Assembly (NCBI RefSeq): GCF_036417845.1
Contig: NC_089978.1
Coordinates: 163,491,962 to 163,555,961 of the forward strand
Origin: Apteryx mantelli
Lineage: Eukaryota > Chordata > Aves > Apterygiformes > Apterygidae
Direction: 5' to 3'
Length of the DNA: 64,000 bases
Of this stretch, positions 1 to 14,144 are shown piece by piece (position 1 is the first letter of the stretch; each line of letters begins with the position of its first letter). The position numbers were made by a program, and so were the translations under genes. The notes beneath the pieces were generated by a model. The model made no database searches. It was not told where the DNA came from and saw only the letters and a program-made list of their open reading frames with translations.

Positions 1-3000
1 CATGTCTTGGGACATCAGATCTCTTTGGATACTTTTCTTTTCCTGACCCTGGAAATTCTCACATCCCATAGTGACCCACATGTTTTGATAACATAAGCAG
101 CTGTTCCACATCTGCTTTGTCCACATCCAGTGGTCTGTCCTCACTGTGTTACCTCAAATGACAATCACTGGAAGTGCTATGGTGGCCCTTCCTATCTTAA
201 ACTAGAATAAAAGATTCTTTTTTTCTTCTTTAGGAAGAAGTAGAGGTTTTCTCTAAGGTCTGACGTCAACTTGTCTGTCCTCCAGTACTGCATGGCTGAA
301 GAATTTCCCTTCATAAACTTTGAGCTGAGCTCATAATTAAACTAATGCTCAGTATGTCATACCTTTTTCATCAGCAACTGAATTTAGTGTTGTTACAATC
401 TTCATCTCCTTCCCCTGGCTGTTCTGTAATCCCTCCAAGTTGCCTCTTCTTCTGGCACTCCCTGCCTAGTTGAATCAGTCTTTCAAGTCCTTTATGCCAC
501 AGTGCCTATCCCAGCAGAGACAGTGTATTGTCTTTCACTAACGCACAAAAGGAATTGCATGAAGACAGGTAGATATGATTTGAGTGCATTTTGTGTCTGA
601 CCAATGTTGCTTCTGTACAGTTTAAAGCTGTGTTGGGTGTATGTGGTTATGTAGTGAAATAATGTCACATTACCTTGTGGAACAGGACATGGTAATTGGA
701 AGCAAATGACCCAAAGACTATCTTTCATCTGAGTTTTAAATGGCTTTTCCTGGAGCAGGTTACACCCAGAAGAGAAATGGCTGGAGTCAGCAATTGCATT
801 TTGGGAAAGCTATGCTTGCACCCAAGTCTTCTTGAGGTACACAAGAAATTGCTCTACAAAAATTGGATATGTTTTTCTATAGCAGTTGTTTCAATGCAAA
901 GGTGAACCTACAGCAGCTAGCAGGCAGATAGCTTAAGGAATGACAGCCTTCCTGATCGCATTTAATTTTAACCTTATTTCACACTCATGTGGTGTGAAGC
1001 TCTTGCAACATAACTATCAGATTGCTTCTGCCTTAGGGGGAAATGGCCATGGTGCAGCCTTCAGTGCCAGCAACAAGCTGACTCAGCAAGGTTGTCTAGC
1101 TCTCTGGTGTAGGGGCTGTTCATTTTTGCTCTCTTGTACTTTGTTCAAACACACTGTCAGCCCTCCACCAATTATAATAAAGGCAATACCTCAAAGAAAT
1201 TGAAGGTCCTTCATTGAGAAAGCACAGGTTTTCTTTCCTGTACAAAAAAATGGTGTCTTGAGGAGGCTAGGAAAGATGCTGTATAATAAAATTATGAAGC
1301 CAGTCATATGTAGGTGGAGATCTGAACAGCCCATTGCTGTCTGTGGTCAAGGAGCAGGTTGAACCTAAAGATCCAAAAAACTCACCCCCTCCAATTATTC
1401 CAGTGTAAGATCTGGTTAGATGTTGCAGTGTGAGCAGCTGTCTCACACTTAGGATGTTGGCAGCAACAGTTATCTGAGTGGGAGAAAGAGTCTTGACAGC
1501 ATGGATATCTTGATTTGAAAAGGACTTCAGGATTTTTGGGGAATACAAGAAATCTCTTGTACTTGAGCCAGACAATGTCTCCTCCAGTAATGCAGGTGAC
1601 AACATCCCAAGGAAACAAAGAGAAGAAAGATGAGGTCATTGTTAATTAAATCTCTTTTTTTTTTCTCTCTCTCTCATAAGCTGTTGGTTTTCATTGCTCA
1701 GTTCCTCAGAGGACTGTTTCCTGAATCAGTGGTACTATGGTACCAGGTGTGACTCAGACTGCTATTTGGCTAATGTTTGGTACATCACTCCTAGACTTTC
1801 TCTGCAGCCTGGATGGGCAAATATGTTTCTCATTCCTGTCTCTCTCAGAGGCCAAATCTGAATTATTCAGAAATATTTCAGAAAAAAACAAAACAAAACA
1901 AGTGAAATCATGACGACTAGTTTGGGCTGTACTGTAGTTTTGCATTAATTACTCAGTAAAAAGGAATTTTCTTCGGAGACAATGGTCTGCAACTCAAGGA
2001 GTGGAGGACAGCTTAGCATCAAATGATCTCAGTTTCCCTCTCTGTAGCTGTCTGGGATGTTCACCATTTGTTTGTGAACTGCATGGTCCCTTTTACTAGC
2101 AACCATCATACACACCAGCAACGTGGCTGCAAGGGAAAAGCTGTCCCCGGGTAATCTAGCTGGCACTTTAGTCTGGCTATGTCATAGTGACAGGAGCTCA
2201 TGTCTCCAGGAATTAGCCTCACAAAGCTTGGTAAAAGACAACAGAAGCGCCTTTGGACTAGCTAAGAGCTAGATAGCTACTTTAAGAGAAAAATGGTTAT
2301 TCTCTTCCCATCTAGCCCATTCCTCTCCCAAACAACAAAAATACCCCACTATTGCTATATATAAACTAGGAGCTTAAAGAATTGATTCTCAGCCATATTT
2401 TTTTTTCCTTTGGAAATTTAAAAGGACTTTCATAGGGTAGACAGGCTCTTCAGGCATCTCTCCTGGGCAGGCATAAATTATATTTGTTCTTGTAACAGCC
2501 GTATCTTTCCTCTTGTACATATCCTGCAGGAAAAGGACTGCAGTCATGATGCTTCAGTACCGTATATAGTACTGTAATGCTTTATTTCTTGCTTCTTGTT
2601 TGGAGGTGAGATGATTTCATTCAGACACTGATGTGACGGGCAGAGTGGAATAGCAGAGTGACAAGCTAGTGGGAAGCGGAGACATGTTTAGGACACACCA
2701 CAGAGGACACCAGTCTGCCTCCACAGAGTCCATACCTAGTACTACTTTTGCTCTTTCCTCCATTTGTGCCTTTCCCACCCCAATGGGAAGAGCCTAACAG
2801 AGGATGACTTGGATGGATATGAGCCTTGGTTTAAATAGAAATTTGTAGCCAAACTTTTAACTATCCAGAGTTCTTAATAACCCTCCATTGTATCCCACCA
2901 GGCTATTGTCCAGGCAGAAAAACCCTACACCTGGCCAGCACTGACACCAGTAAGTCTAGAGCAGAGGAGAAGAGTTAAATACAAGGTTGTTAAAGAAAAA

Positions 3001-6000
3001 AAAAAAAAAATCTCAGCAGTTTCTCCTATAAAAGGAGCTGTCTGAGCCCCTCTGGTTTCCCACAACATTTACCCACCCATGCAGCTTTAAAGTTCATGTT
3101 TAAGGACCAACTGCTGAGTTGAGAATGAGTTTGCTGCTGTTAACTTAGGACTGAGCCTGGCAGTCATGCCACATGGATTTAGCCATGATGTCTTTGAGGA
3201 TGCAGAACTAGGCCATGAGATCAGCAGTGTCTCCTTCTCCTTGAATACCCTCTAAGGGGGAGAAATATAAGAGAACAAATATGAAACAGGGAATATAAAT
3301 TGCAGCACAGCTTCACCACGAAACCTAACTTCCCTCCAAGCCCCAAAGCACCAAAGAAGGAACTAAAGCCCACCTTCAAGTGGCAGCAGTTGAGTAACTG
3401 TTGTTGATTGGGATGGAGCCCAACCTTTGAGCAGCAACACGAGTTCATTTTACTTCATGTCCATGGATAGCTGCTTCCACTACATCTGCTGCAGGGAATT
3501 GCAGTTTGAAGGCTTAGCACTTTAAATAGATCACAGCTATTATCACAAAAGGCACTAATAAAAGGGGCTCATACTGCAGCTGATGAATACACACAAATCT
3601 GGTTTTCAGGTTTCTACTGCATCATGAGCAGAATGAAATGCGTGGTCCCAAGCCTGTGGCTAAAAATTTACTGTATGAATCCAGGTCTTTGAAAAGCCTC
3701 GTACCCACTGAAATTAATGAATGTTGAGAGGCTGTGTACCTTTGGGGCTCTGGAACAAAACATGTAGTTCAGTGTACTAACTATAGGATCTCTGGGCTTT
3801 GTGCTGTACGTACATACACACACTCACACCCACATCCACACAATCTCATCACAGAATTAATAGTAAGCTAAGCACTCCCAACAGGAGTGAAATTAAATGC
3901 CTGGAGAAAGGTTATTCCTTAAATTTACTTCTAAGATGCCATGCCCTCAAGATACAAGAGGTGTATGTTCTCTCACTCTCTCTCTCTCAATATATACTCT
4001 CAAGTACATATTATCTCTTATCTCACCAACACCAGTGCTTGAAAGGATGATGCACTCAGCAGCACTTGCTTATTCTGCTTTGGTCTATTTCTAAATGTTG
4101 AGAGGCTCTAACACACTTTTCTTCACAAAACTAATTAACCCCTTTGCTGCTGAGATGGATGCAGTGTTCAGAGACTGGAGATTTGTCTATCTATCTCCAA
4201 CCTGATTTTAGGTGGAAAAGAAAAATCATTGTTTCCATTTTCACCAATTTTTTCCCCACTGTATGCTGCTAGAAGCATTGGGACTGAAGCCTACTCAGCT
4301 GTGAGGCACTATGTGTATGAACATGGACATCATGAAATTAGCAAAGGAAATGTTTCTTGACCATCATGCATGCAATCTGTAAATTCCTTCCAGCCAGGCA
4401 CAGCTGCAAGGTATCCTCAAAACAAAACAATAAAGAAAGAAGACCCTCTTTCTCTTATTGCTAGCTCTCTTCCATAGAGAGTTGCGAGTGTGGGTAGAGC
4501 CAGATGTTACTGCGAATGAGGCAGAAGGGAAGCTGCAAACACAGGAAAAACAAAAACAAAACAAAAAAACTCTGAACACCATATAACAGGTTCTTAGATC
4601 AGCTTGTTCCCTATTAAGTCTTTCATGGCCTGCAGTATATCACTTAATCCTAGGCAGTGAAATGAACTGTCCTGCTCTTCCTGAGATATTTTCTCTCTCC
4701 CATCTCCATTTTACCTTTCAAAGAGATTCCTTCAGGGGAGGGAGTACACTGAACAAGATAGCAATGGCCTCAAAAGACTGTGAAGGCTGGGATGATCACA
4801 ATTATTGCTGCTGAATTTTAGGTACTCCTGGGTGCTGGAGTAGTGTATGCAGGCTGAGCTAGTTGCCCAAGGACTCTAGCATGCTGCTAGAGAGTCTGGT
4901 GATTCAAAAAGGATTTGGCTAGCCGTGTGTTGAGTGGGGAGGGCTATCTAAGTATAGCCAGTATGAATGCAGCTCTGCTGTGTTTCTTAAAGCCTACTCT
5001 CTTAGCACATAGACACTCAAGTCAGGCAGAGATTCATCACTCAAACCTCTTCTGAAGTTAGGCAAGCCATTTCCAAAATGGATCGCAAGGCATACCTCAT
5101 TTTTGAAAGACTGGAGGAGTCAGAGCTAACCCAGTGACGTATGTAAGAAAAGTCGAGCACCTCAGCCTCTTTCACTAGCCACACTGTCATATGGAAGTGG
5201 CTGTAACTGCATTTTTTGGAGGTCAGATGTAGGCAAAGTATGATTGGATTCTGATGGATCAGGCAGAGGAAGGTCACACCTGAGGATCATAAATGTATTT
5301 AGGCAGATGAGCATTAGATGGCTTGGACCCATCCAACTTGGTGGAAGATCTGGGCATAGCAGAAGCAGAATGTTAGAAATCAAGGGGTGAGGGGAGAGGG
5401 GGAGCAGTTACCGATGAAAATGTAAGCATGTAAAGAATTACACAGGATTTAGGGACCTCAGTTCTGTCAGTAGCCTGTTTTAGATATTTAAGTCCTTTAT
5501 GATCTCAGTCCAGGGCCTTCTGCTTTGGAAGTGAGAAGATTAGCAGTGTCCCAAGCGATACCATTGTGCATTAACCTCCAGAGCTTTTCATTCCAAGTTC
5601 AGGTCTTTACGCTACTATGCTTTGTATGCAGCATCTGTAATCTATCTGATTATTTACACCACACCACTGTTTCAGCTGAGCTTCTACATACAGGAAATCC
5701 TTTGTCTACTGCTGAAATGCAACCACATCAAAGCAAGAACTGCTTACTGGCACATGGCAAAACTTCACATGTCTTCCTACCCAGGAAGCTCACAGACGTC
5801 CTCTATCATATAGTCTGCAGCCTGGCCTAGTGGACAGCTAAATGACTTAAACATGAAAAAATGGATGTGCTAGTGCCTGGCCCTGCCTTAATTTCCCTCT
5901 GTAGAATGAAACTAATTGCACAGAAATGTGGATGGAAAGCACAGCTAGGTCTCTAACTAAGGTCTAAGGTAAAAACAGTATAGCAAATAACTCAGAGATA

Positions 6001-9000
6001 TCATAGGAAGAGTGCTTAGTGCCTTTTAAAGACCAACAGTTTTAAAATGGATGAAACAGAATACTTAATTGCAACTAAACATCAGAACTTAGTTTGTCCC
6101 AGAAGACACACACAAACAGTCAACAAGTTTATGATCTAAAACAGACAAGGAAGCTATAACACAGATGAACTAGAAAAACTGTATGAGGAAATATGTTAAT
6201 TTTCTAATCATTCTTGCTGTTATGAGTTAGCAATTTGTGGCTGTTACAAAGAACTCCATTTTGGGAGAGAGAATTTTGACTGAAGAGAGAAAAATTGATG
6301 GCTTTATGCACTGAGGGATCATTTCTGCTGTTGCAGGAACATGGCAAAAAGGGAGCACAGTTTAAATGTGACATGCTGCAATTAGCTGGGGGATTAGCTG
6401 GGTTAGCAATACATGCTGTTATCAAGGCAAAACCAAAATTCACAGAAAGTTTCTCCTGATTTATGGGACAGCTTTGTGAAAGCATTGCATCCATGGTGCT
6501 AGCACCATAAGAAAACTCCAAGTCCATCTTTCTTCCCATATGAAAGCACACAGATTACCAGCTTGTGATCAGAAACTCCCTCCATTCTGATATAGCACTG
6601 CAATTGTCAGAATGAAGCTATTACTCTTCCAAAGGCACTGCTAGCAGTAAACAGTCTTAGGCGTTTGGGGAGGGGTTAAAGCCTACATCTACCCACCTGT
6701 ATTTTATTTTTCATTCTTCCTCACAGACCCATCTATCCTCAGAGAAAAGTAATTGCAAGTGTGGCACACCCTGTGCCTGTCTGCTTTTCCTCCATACAGC
6801 TGTCTTGTCTGAGCATGTCTGGTACGAGTCATTTGCTTAGTGCAGGCCCTCCCACAGACTCTGCAGAGCACACTCTGGCCACGCTTGCAGGGACACGGTT
6901 TGGCTGGTGTAGGCAAAGCTCTGGGTTTTGTTTTGTTTTGTTTTTCCTTTCTCCCCAACCATCTCACAGCTAATCCATGACGTACTACATCCCTCAAAAG
7001 GTGTTTTTTTAGGCTGCCAGACTATTTCTATATATGTTCATCTCACTGAAGGGTGAGTGTAAAGATAAAGACCCACTTTGACACCTTAGCAGCTAACTCT
7101 CCAGATAACCCAAACCAAAAGCTCACCAGGAGCCAAGAGGACAAGATTGCTGTCATGTAAGCTCAGGGCAGAGCAATCACAGATCTTAGAGTATCAGCTC
7201 GAGGAATTTTCCACCCCTTTAGTGGGAGTTTGGATGCTGGAATTTAGCTTGAAGATGGAAACAGAGATATTGGGAGTGGACTGGACAGGAAAGACAGAAT
7301 ATAGAAAAACTTCAGTGAGTTAAATCACCATGACTTACAAACACCGAGAAGCCATAGGAGATCCACAAGGTAAGCATGGAAATATAGAGAATTAAGTGCT
7401 AAAAAATCCAGAAGTTCTTCCAGCCAAAGCCATTCTATCTCTGAAACATTTGAATCTGCTTTAAGAAGGATCTAAAATAAGATCAGGCATCTAGAGGCTG
7501 CATTCATACGAAGCTTTCCTTGGAGGGGGGAATGGGCTTAAATTTTTTTACTTTGCACTCCAGATGTATCTCTGTAGCTGAGGTATAAATGCCGGTATTA
7601 GCTTTATAGTGGTCTTCTTGGATACCAATAACAGCACAGTTGCATGGCTACAGCCCTCCCCTCAGCCCTATACTCTGGGTAAATTCACAAATTGCTAAAT
7701 GAGGTTGTCTGTTTTGCTCTCATTTTTAATACCTGAAATAGTTACTGTAAAACTGTTTTTGGCTCATGTCTACTGCTCATTTGCAGGGTAGCCATACCAG
7801 CAACAGTCTTCTCTCACCAGATCTGGGCAAATTCAATAGACCAGTCCCACAGGGCTATGGCATTTATCATTTCGTTTCAGGGGAAGAAAGCCAAACTGGG
7901 AAAGGACTTTAGTACAGTGCAGCCAAGTGACTATAGAGTAGTGCTTTAAAAAGCCACAAGGTCACCTTTAGTGACATTTGGATAAAGATTTTATAGAAGT
8001 CACAGGACCAGGAGATGGGCTTGTAATGCCTAAGATCAGAAGTGAGGGAGGAGCTTATGTGTTGGCCAAAAAGGATGTGTTGTTTTGCTTCTATTGCATT
8101 TATAAATGCTTGTTTATTAGCTTCTTGGATGAAAGAGGATGACTGGGATTTCTCTTCTTCCTTATTATAGTTTTGGGTGGCTTCCTTGATTCTGCCAGCA
8201 CACCTCAGTGACATCTGACATCCCCCCCTACTTACTGGTGTGCTCAGGGTGCACAATCTTGCACAATCTGTTTTGTCACTTGGGTTAGACCTTAGTGAAA
8301 CTTGGTTTCACTGCAATACTTCATTTAAGGCACAACATGAGAACTAATATATATCATCCTCTTCAACGAAAAAACAGTGCACAAGCATGCAGAAATCTGA
8401 AGGATTTGGACAGAGGGACTTTATTGATGATGTGTGTTGTGAACCTGATGCATGTGTATAGATATGTATGTGTGTGCTCAATCTATGAAACAGCACAGAC
8501 CCTGAGTGTTAAGCACTGTTCAGCCTGTGCAAAGCTGAGAGGAATGAGTCCAGGAATGGGGATGATGTGCTCTGATGCCATACACCTTCAGAAAAAACCC
8601 TTATGGTCAAGCAAGCTCACATCAGAGAAACACCTGATCCACCACTACTTCCTCTTCCTCAGTAGCATAATCAACAGAACAAGTTTTGGCTAGGTGCTAT
8701 TTTAGTAGCTGACTACTAGCATAAATAGAGGTCATGACAAAATACTCCTGATCTGAAAGCATGTAGTATTGCGTGAGCATTTGAGCCTCCTTATTAAACT
8801 AAAGTGTCATACAGACCTTACATCCTCAGGACCGTGGCCAGTACCCCAAAAGTGTTGGTATCTGTTCAGTAGCCATGACATGGACTGGAGACTTTCCTGC
8901 TTGTTCCTTGCATAAGTCCTGCAGGAAGATGCAAATGTGAAGACTGCCACAAGCTTCATGTTAAGGTGCTATATACTTAACATGATTAGTCACTGGAGCC

Positions 9001-12000
9001 CTGTCCCTTTCTCCTGCTGAGGTGACCCAGGAGACAGACCACAGGATTAATGGTGTGATCACCAACACACACTGCCTGGTGCCACTTGACTTTGGCAGGC
9101 ATATTGGAGAGATTGCTCAGTAGGCAGGAGGAGGAGCGGGGGGGCAGGCAGTGCAGCCTGCTGTTTTGCTGCATCCTGTCTGGGGCTGACTGACTTGTAT
9201 GCACAGTGCCTGGGAAGTGGGGTCCTGCTCCCCAAGTCTGAAATCCTCCTGTGCTGTCGGCATGTAACACCAAAGCCCAAGGGAACACAAACAGGTCACT
9301 GGCTCTGTGCCACGAGGGGCTGTACCATGCAATGGAAACCATGGCAGTGACAGAAGAGTAGCATGTCAGTGCAAAGCAACACAGATGTTTTTCAGTCTAA
9401 GGGTGATTGTAGATGCATAAGTCAATTTGCTACCAGAAAAGACATTATTGGCCTAAAAGAAATCCTAGGAGTGTATGGAGAGTATCAAATGGCCATAAGC
9501 CTGACCTGACTGTAGTTCGTGGGTGGGTATGTGCCAGAGCAAGGAGGCTGGCAGCAATATAATCTATGACCTATCGTGTGACCAGGAATGTGTATGTGAC
9601 ACCAGATCGTGCTAACAGGGAAGGGGGCTGGGCATAAGACCTGAGTACCCATCCTCCTTCTGCAAAGCTATTCTTGGAAAGAAGACAGGAAAAATTCTGG
9701 GCTTACACTGATATGGCTTATTTCCACTGAGGGACTTTGTCTCATACCTGAGCCAGAAAAGCTGCATGTGCTAGTAGCACCGTGGAAAGGGAGACTCCAA
9801 CACAGAAGTTTATTCAATGTAGCATGGAGCTGAATGATCACTCCCCCACCATCCCTTTTCCTCTAGAAAATGGCTCCTTCTCTTAAGCAGGGGCCGTCAC
9901 AGAAGCTGTTTAGACTCACTGAGTGGGAATTACAGATACTGCTACTAAATCAGGAGTGCGGTCTAGGGTATATTCAGCACCCATAGTAGCAAAGGCACAG
10001 ACACATGATTTTTCAGCACAAGCAACCCGACCTACTGAACTTGCAGGAGCTAAACTGGACTTGTTCATCCAACTTAAAAGCTTGCACTGATTTTGGCTTC
10101 ACTGCTATTGGTATCTGAACTTGCTGGTTCATCTGTGCTTGCACATCTTCAGTGTGCTGTGTGCACAACCAGAGACAACTACAGCAGCCACTTTGCTTGC
10201 TCTTGTTAAGTAACAGATCTCACTTAGCACCATGTTTTGAGTCTGTTCACCTACATCAGCCCTTTCAGGCCCCATGTCTGACCAGCACAGGTTTAAGGAT
10301 GGCCCCTAGTACACTGACAGAGGAGTAAGGCAGGCTGGGCAAAGGGGCAGTGCTCCCAGAAGACTAAAGTTTATTCCAGGTACCTAATAACCGGTAGCTA
10401 GGCACAACATATTTGTAAGCCCTCCCTCCTCCACCATGTGGCCCAAAATAAAAATATCTAGAGATGACTGCAGTCGCACTCAGACTGACAGAAGCAGCTG
10501 CCATAGCAGAGCTTTTTATCCAAATGCAGAGGCTGCTGTCACTGGCAGGAAATCTTATTGTGCAGGTAATCCTAGACCTTCATTAAATAGACTGCCCTTC
10601 CTGCAAAGCCAGGCACCTCCAGACAAACTAGACTAGAGGCAGAAGTAGCAAGTTGCTTCAGACAGGGATCATTTGGCTGAAACTTCATCTAGGTGACAGC
10701 ATATGCTTTTTGACCCTCTCCCAGAGGTAAAGTATAGATTTATAAAGAGCATGAAATCAGAGATAATCTGTCTGGGAAGGAATTCATTCCTTCTCCTCTC
10801 AGAGACTGAAATGTTTTGTCCTTTGCCCTGACCAAAAACACAGCAGACAAATACCAGTTCAGGAGTGAGAGTTTTACGGGCACTGGCAGCTCCTCCTCCA
10901 TTTCCTTTGCACAAAGTGTACCAGGGAATGCTTTGAACCTGCCCTGACTAGTAGCTCCTAAAATTGTGCACCTCATTTTTCTTTCATGTGCTTGCCCTCA
11001 CAGTGTCCCCATCAGATAAGGAGCATTACCTTCGCCATACCAGAAAAGAGCAACAGTGTCGACTTCATGCATTTCCCCTAGTGAGGCCCAAGCTGCTTGC
11101 CTCTGCAACATCCCACCGCAGCATTGGGACACCACACTGCCACAAATGCTCTTGCCCCTGGGCAAATATATAGAAAGACAGCGAGCCGCTCATCCACTTT
11201 ACTTTCTGCGGGGAGGCCGCTTGGGTGTGTGTGCCAGCAGAGACTGTAGCACCCTCACAGCCAAGGCCCTGAGCAGGCTGATGGTGACAGAGGGAGAGGA
11301 GGGAATGGGGACCCCAGGGCTCTCTGTGGGGTGTAACTGCCCCTCAGGCTGGATCTAACCAGAGAAACTGCACGATTCACATGGAGTTGGCTAGCCAAGG
11401 CTTAGCACCTGAAACCGCTTTTCAAGCTACAGTCATTTCTGAATAACCCTTGGGCAGCCTTAGACGCAGTATGACCCTCAGCCTTTCCTCACACCTCAGT
11501 TAAATCAGGTCAATTCTGCCCCACCATGGTACAAGGGTAGGGAGAAGAAGACAGGAAAAGGCAGGCACCTTGCCGGACTACCTACCACTTCAGCTCCGTG
11601 GTGGGATATGCACTGACACCTGTAAACACAGTGCAACATGCACCTCAGCGAGACCCCCAACAAAACTCCAAAATGGTATGGAAACCTAAGCTTGGTTCTT
11701 AGCACAGTATACGCTGCTGTTGCAAGACTCCTGCTGGGCTAAGCAGCCCTGCTTTTTGTGGTCTGGAGAGAGCGCAGCACTCATTCAGCAGCTGGACTGC
11801 TACTGGGACCTGAAGCTGCTTGTACGTGCTACCTCGCGGTGCTGCTCTGTTGCCATGTTCTGCATTACTTGAGAAACCTGCTCTCACTGGAAAGCAGAAC
11901 ATAGTGATAGGCTCCCTTTTTTGCACAGACAAAATACAGAGCACATAGAGGAAGTAAATGGTCTTTCCGTGGCCACGACCTCTCAGCTCAGTAGCCATGA

Positions 12001-12335
12001 CTTTCAGTCAGTGAGTGCTTCCCACAACTCAGAGATGCTGGGTCTAGACTGCTGTTTTGCATTTCAGTCCAGTAACTAGGTCATGACCCCATGCTGACAT
12101 CTGAGATCAGCTCCAAAGCTGAGGTACTGTCATCCATATGCAAACATAACCGGTACGTATGTGGTGTCCTGAGTCACCCGGGTGAGACAGATTCCACGTG
12201 CTGTTCGCGTCATGGACTGGCACCGCAGTATCAGCACTGGCAGACAGATATGTACACAAAATACCATTTGGCCCTTTTCTTCTTTCTCCATCTCCCCCAC
12301 TTCTCGCTGAGGCATGCCTACAAAGCAAGGAGCAA
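1..12335. other. Intergenic DNA downstream of MB, no gene supported
   Basis: I see no coding exon, RNA gene or clear repeat that I can name with confidence here. Open reading frames are short (up to 143 codons), on both strands, and none has a recognisable domain. In human the gene on this side of MB is RASD2, a Ras-like GTPase. None of the frames shows the GTPase P-loop or the other G motifs, so its coding exons, if present in this genome, lie beyond position 1. The stretch is moderately AT-rich with short homopolymers, for example A runs near 2995-3010. A weak MIR-like segment may lie near 5850-5930. Confidence 0.6.
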
Positions 12336-13085
12336 ACACAAGACAGTGGTGCAGAAATTTTTATTTACTGAGAAACACATAATTTACTTCCCAGTGCAAC
12401 AGAAATTCAAATGCGTAGCAGTGGCTGCCATAAACCTACAGATCACAGGGAGTACTACTCTTGGTAGTTTTACTAACATGAGTTTAGCAACTAATGCAAG
12501 TTGCCAAACTGGCAGACCCTGAAGACTGACTAGCTCCACTCACCCCCACAAAGCGAGGTAACACCAGTGATTGTGCTGAAAGCTCTCCACAGCAACCTGC
12601 TAACAGTCTCAGCTGGGGGAAGCATGGGGAATGGGACACTGTGTCCCTGCTTCCCATTCTGACATCCCTTTCCCATCATTTGAGACAACCTTTCATCCTC
12701 TCATTCCCCTGCAGTCCTCCGTGCTCCTCTTGCTTCTTCACATCCTTTCGTATCTGGCCATGCCATTCCCCTCTCGAATGAGACTGGGTCTTGGGGAGGG
12801 GGAAAGGAAAAGGGATAGGCAGAAGCTCACAGATAACCTCTTACATTATTTTTCCTAAGAAAACAGATTATTTCTTTTGTATACATGAAGCCAGGAAAGG
12901 ACAAAGATTAATCATGGACATTATTCTGAGTGCCTCTGCGCTGCCTACAGTGATTCTTGGCCTCTCATCAAAGCATTCCCACACATCTTGGATGGCCAAT
13001 TGTGAGATGTACAAAACAGTGCTGGGGAAGCTACTCTAAGATGCAAGGCCAGGCCTCCAATGTGGTGTCCTGCTGTGCGTATGTG
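12336..13085 (-). other. MB: MB 3' untranslated region
   Basis: This runs from the base after the MB stop codon to the predicted cleavage point, about 750 nt. No intron signal is evident and no long conserved frame continues into it. The right boundary is exact because it follows the TAG stop. The left boundary is inferred from the AATAAA at 12360-12365 and the GU-rich stretch beyond it, so it may be off by about 10 nt. The segment read on the minus strand includes AT-rich pieces such as GAATAATG and AGAAATAATC, but no earlier perfect AATAAA was found. Confidence 0.6.
12360..12365 (-). promoter_or_regulatory. MB: Poly(A) signal of MB
   Basis: Read on the minus strand this is AATAAA within AGTAAATAAAAATTTC. 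It is followed about 15-20 nt later by a CA dinucleotide suited to cleavage (TGCACCA) and then by a GU-rich stretch, TGTCTTGTGTTTGCT. Signal, CA and GU-rich downstream element are the three standard parts of a vertebrate poly(A) site. It lies about 720 nt after the MB stop codon. Confidence 0.65.
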
Positions 13086-13232
13086 CTAACCCTGGAAACC
13101 GAACTCCTTGTACTTGCTGGCCATGTCATTTCGGAACAGCTCCAGGGCCTTCTTCATTGCAGCCTGGGAATCAGCCCCAAAGTCTGCAGAGTGCTTTTCG
13201 GCAATGACCTTGATGATGACTTCAGAAATGAA
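13086..13232 (-). CDS. MB: Myoglobin exon 3 (C-terminal part)
   Basis: This is the last coding exon, 147 nt and 49 codons including the TAG stop at 13086-13088. It encodes residues 106-153 (mature numbering), starting [14 protein letters not shown] and ending [14 protein letters not shown]. These are the G and H helices of the globin fold. The helices pack against the heme pocket, and the C-terminal KYKEFGFQG is a hallmark of amniote myoglobin. The acceptor is a clean CCTTCCTCACAG just before codon TTC. The exon joins exon 2 in phase 0, after the codon for Glu105, as in other vertebrate myoglobins. No frameshift or premature stop is present. I am very sure of the identification. Confidence 0.97.
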   Translation of the reverse strand, partial: FISEVIIKVIAEKHSADFGADSQAAMKKALELFRNDMASKYKEFGFQG

Positions 13233-13921
13233 CTGTGAGGAAGGAGAGAGAGAAAAAAACAGAAGGGACGCTCAAGGTTTATTTTCAGAAAATCTATACT
13301 GAGAAATAGGTTGCAGATCCTTGAAATATCTCCAAGCTAATTCAGTAGCCCTTCCCACAGTCTCTGGAGAGACAGTGTGGTCTAGCATGCAAGATCCTGG
13401 CCTGGGCAGAAGAAACTGGGCTCTGTTCCTAGCTCTGACACTGATCTGCTTCATGACCTTGAGTAGACCATGGTGCTTCCCACTCTTTGTCTGCCTCATC
13501 TCTTAAGGGTGTAGCTTCATGCCCTGTGTTTGTACAACACTTAGTTTTGTAGGTCTTGGTCTCCAACGGATCCTCCAGAGCTTACGCTAAAATTGTATGT
13601 CCCTTGTGTCCAGCCACTGACTTTTCTTATATAATGTGATTTCTTAGGCACACAGAGGCCACATGAGCTGGTTTATTATTGTCTAGGGTTGCTCAGACTG
13701 CATATGGTGTTTGGAATGGAAAGTCTAAACTTGGAGATTCACATACCATGAGCTGAGTACTTTCTATGCATCCTCCTACCTGTACACAGAAACCACTGAC
13801 TTGAGGGAGAACTCACTGAAGTCCAACTAGCCATCAGTAAATAAAAGTGCGACTCTCATAAAGCTGTCTTACGTGCTTTCACTGGACATCAGACGCCAAG
13901 ATTCCCAGCCCTTTTGCATAC
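13233..13921 (-). other. MB: MB intron 2 (689 nt)
   Basis: The donor GTATGC follows Glu105 at 13922 and the acceptor CAG precedes 13232, so the intron is phase 0. It is short compared with intron 1. A MIR-type SINE relic fills about 13395-13560. I see nothing else that I can name. Confidence 0.9.
13395..13560 (-). mobile_element. MIR-type SINE relic inside MB intron 2
   Basis: The plus strand reads like the reverse complement of an amniote MIR core and tail. A GGCTCTGTTCCTAGCTCTGA stretch is followed by ATGACCTTGAGTAGACCA and a run resembling the MIR 'cctcagtttccccatct' segment (TGTCTGCCTCATCT). The copy is old and diverged. The assignment rests on remembered consensus, not on a search. Confidence 0.55.
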
Positions 13922-14144
13922 CTCCAGATATTTGACAGGTATTTTGTGCTTGGTGGCATGGCTTTGAGCCAGGGGTTTCAGCTCTGCCTCATGGTTACCC
14001 TTCTGCTTCAGGATTTTGCCCAGCTGGGTAAGGACAGTAACTCCATGTTTCTTCAGATCTTCAGAGGCCTTCATCTGATCGGGTGTCGTCAGACCTTTGA
14101 ACTTTTCAAAGCGATCCAAGGTCTCAGGATGGTCATGAAAGAGT
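13922..14144 (-). CDS. MB: Myoglobin exon 2 (heme-binding core)
   Basis: This exon is 223 nt, exactly the length usual for the central exon of vertebrate myoglobin, and encodes residues 31-105 (mature numbering). It carries the oxygen- and heme-binding residues: Phe43 (CD1) in LDRFEKF, the distal His64 (E7) in DLKKHGVTV, Val68 (E11), and the proximal iron-coordinating His93 (F8) in [10 protein letters not shown]. The sequence is avian in style ([30 protein letters not shown]). It starts with the last base of the Arg31 codon after acceptor TCTGTCTGCAG and ends after Glu105 at donor GTATGC. All key residues are intact, so this is a working gene rather than a pseudogene. The product stores oxygen and speeds its diffusion in the cytoplasm of heart and skeletal muscle, and scavenges nitric oxide. 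Confidence 0.98.

Noticed and set aside
5850-5930. MIR-like stretch (GTGCCTGGCCCTGCC, TTTCCCTCTGTAGAATGAAA)
   Set aside because: Too short and diverged to separate from chance.
1-12335. Possible RASD2 exons, expected next to MB from human gene order
   Set aside because: No frame shows Ras GTPase motifs. The gene is probably beyond the left edge.
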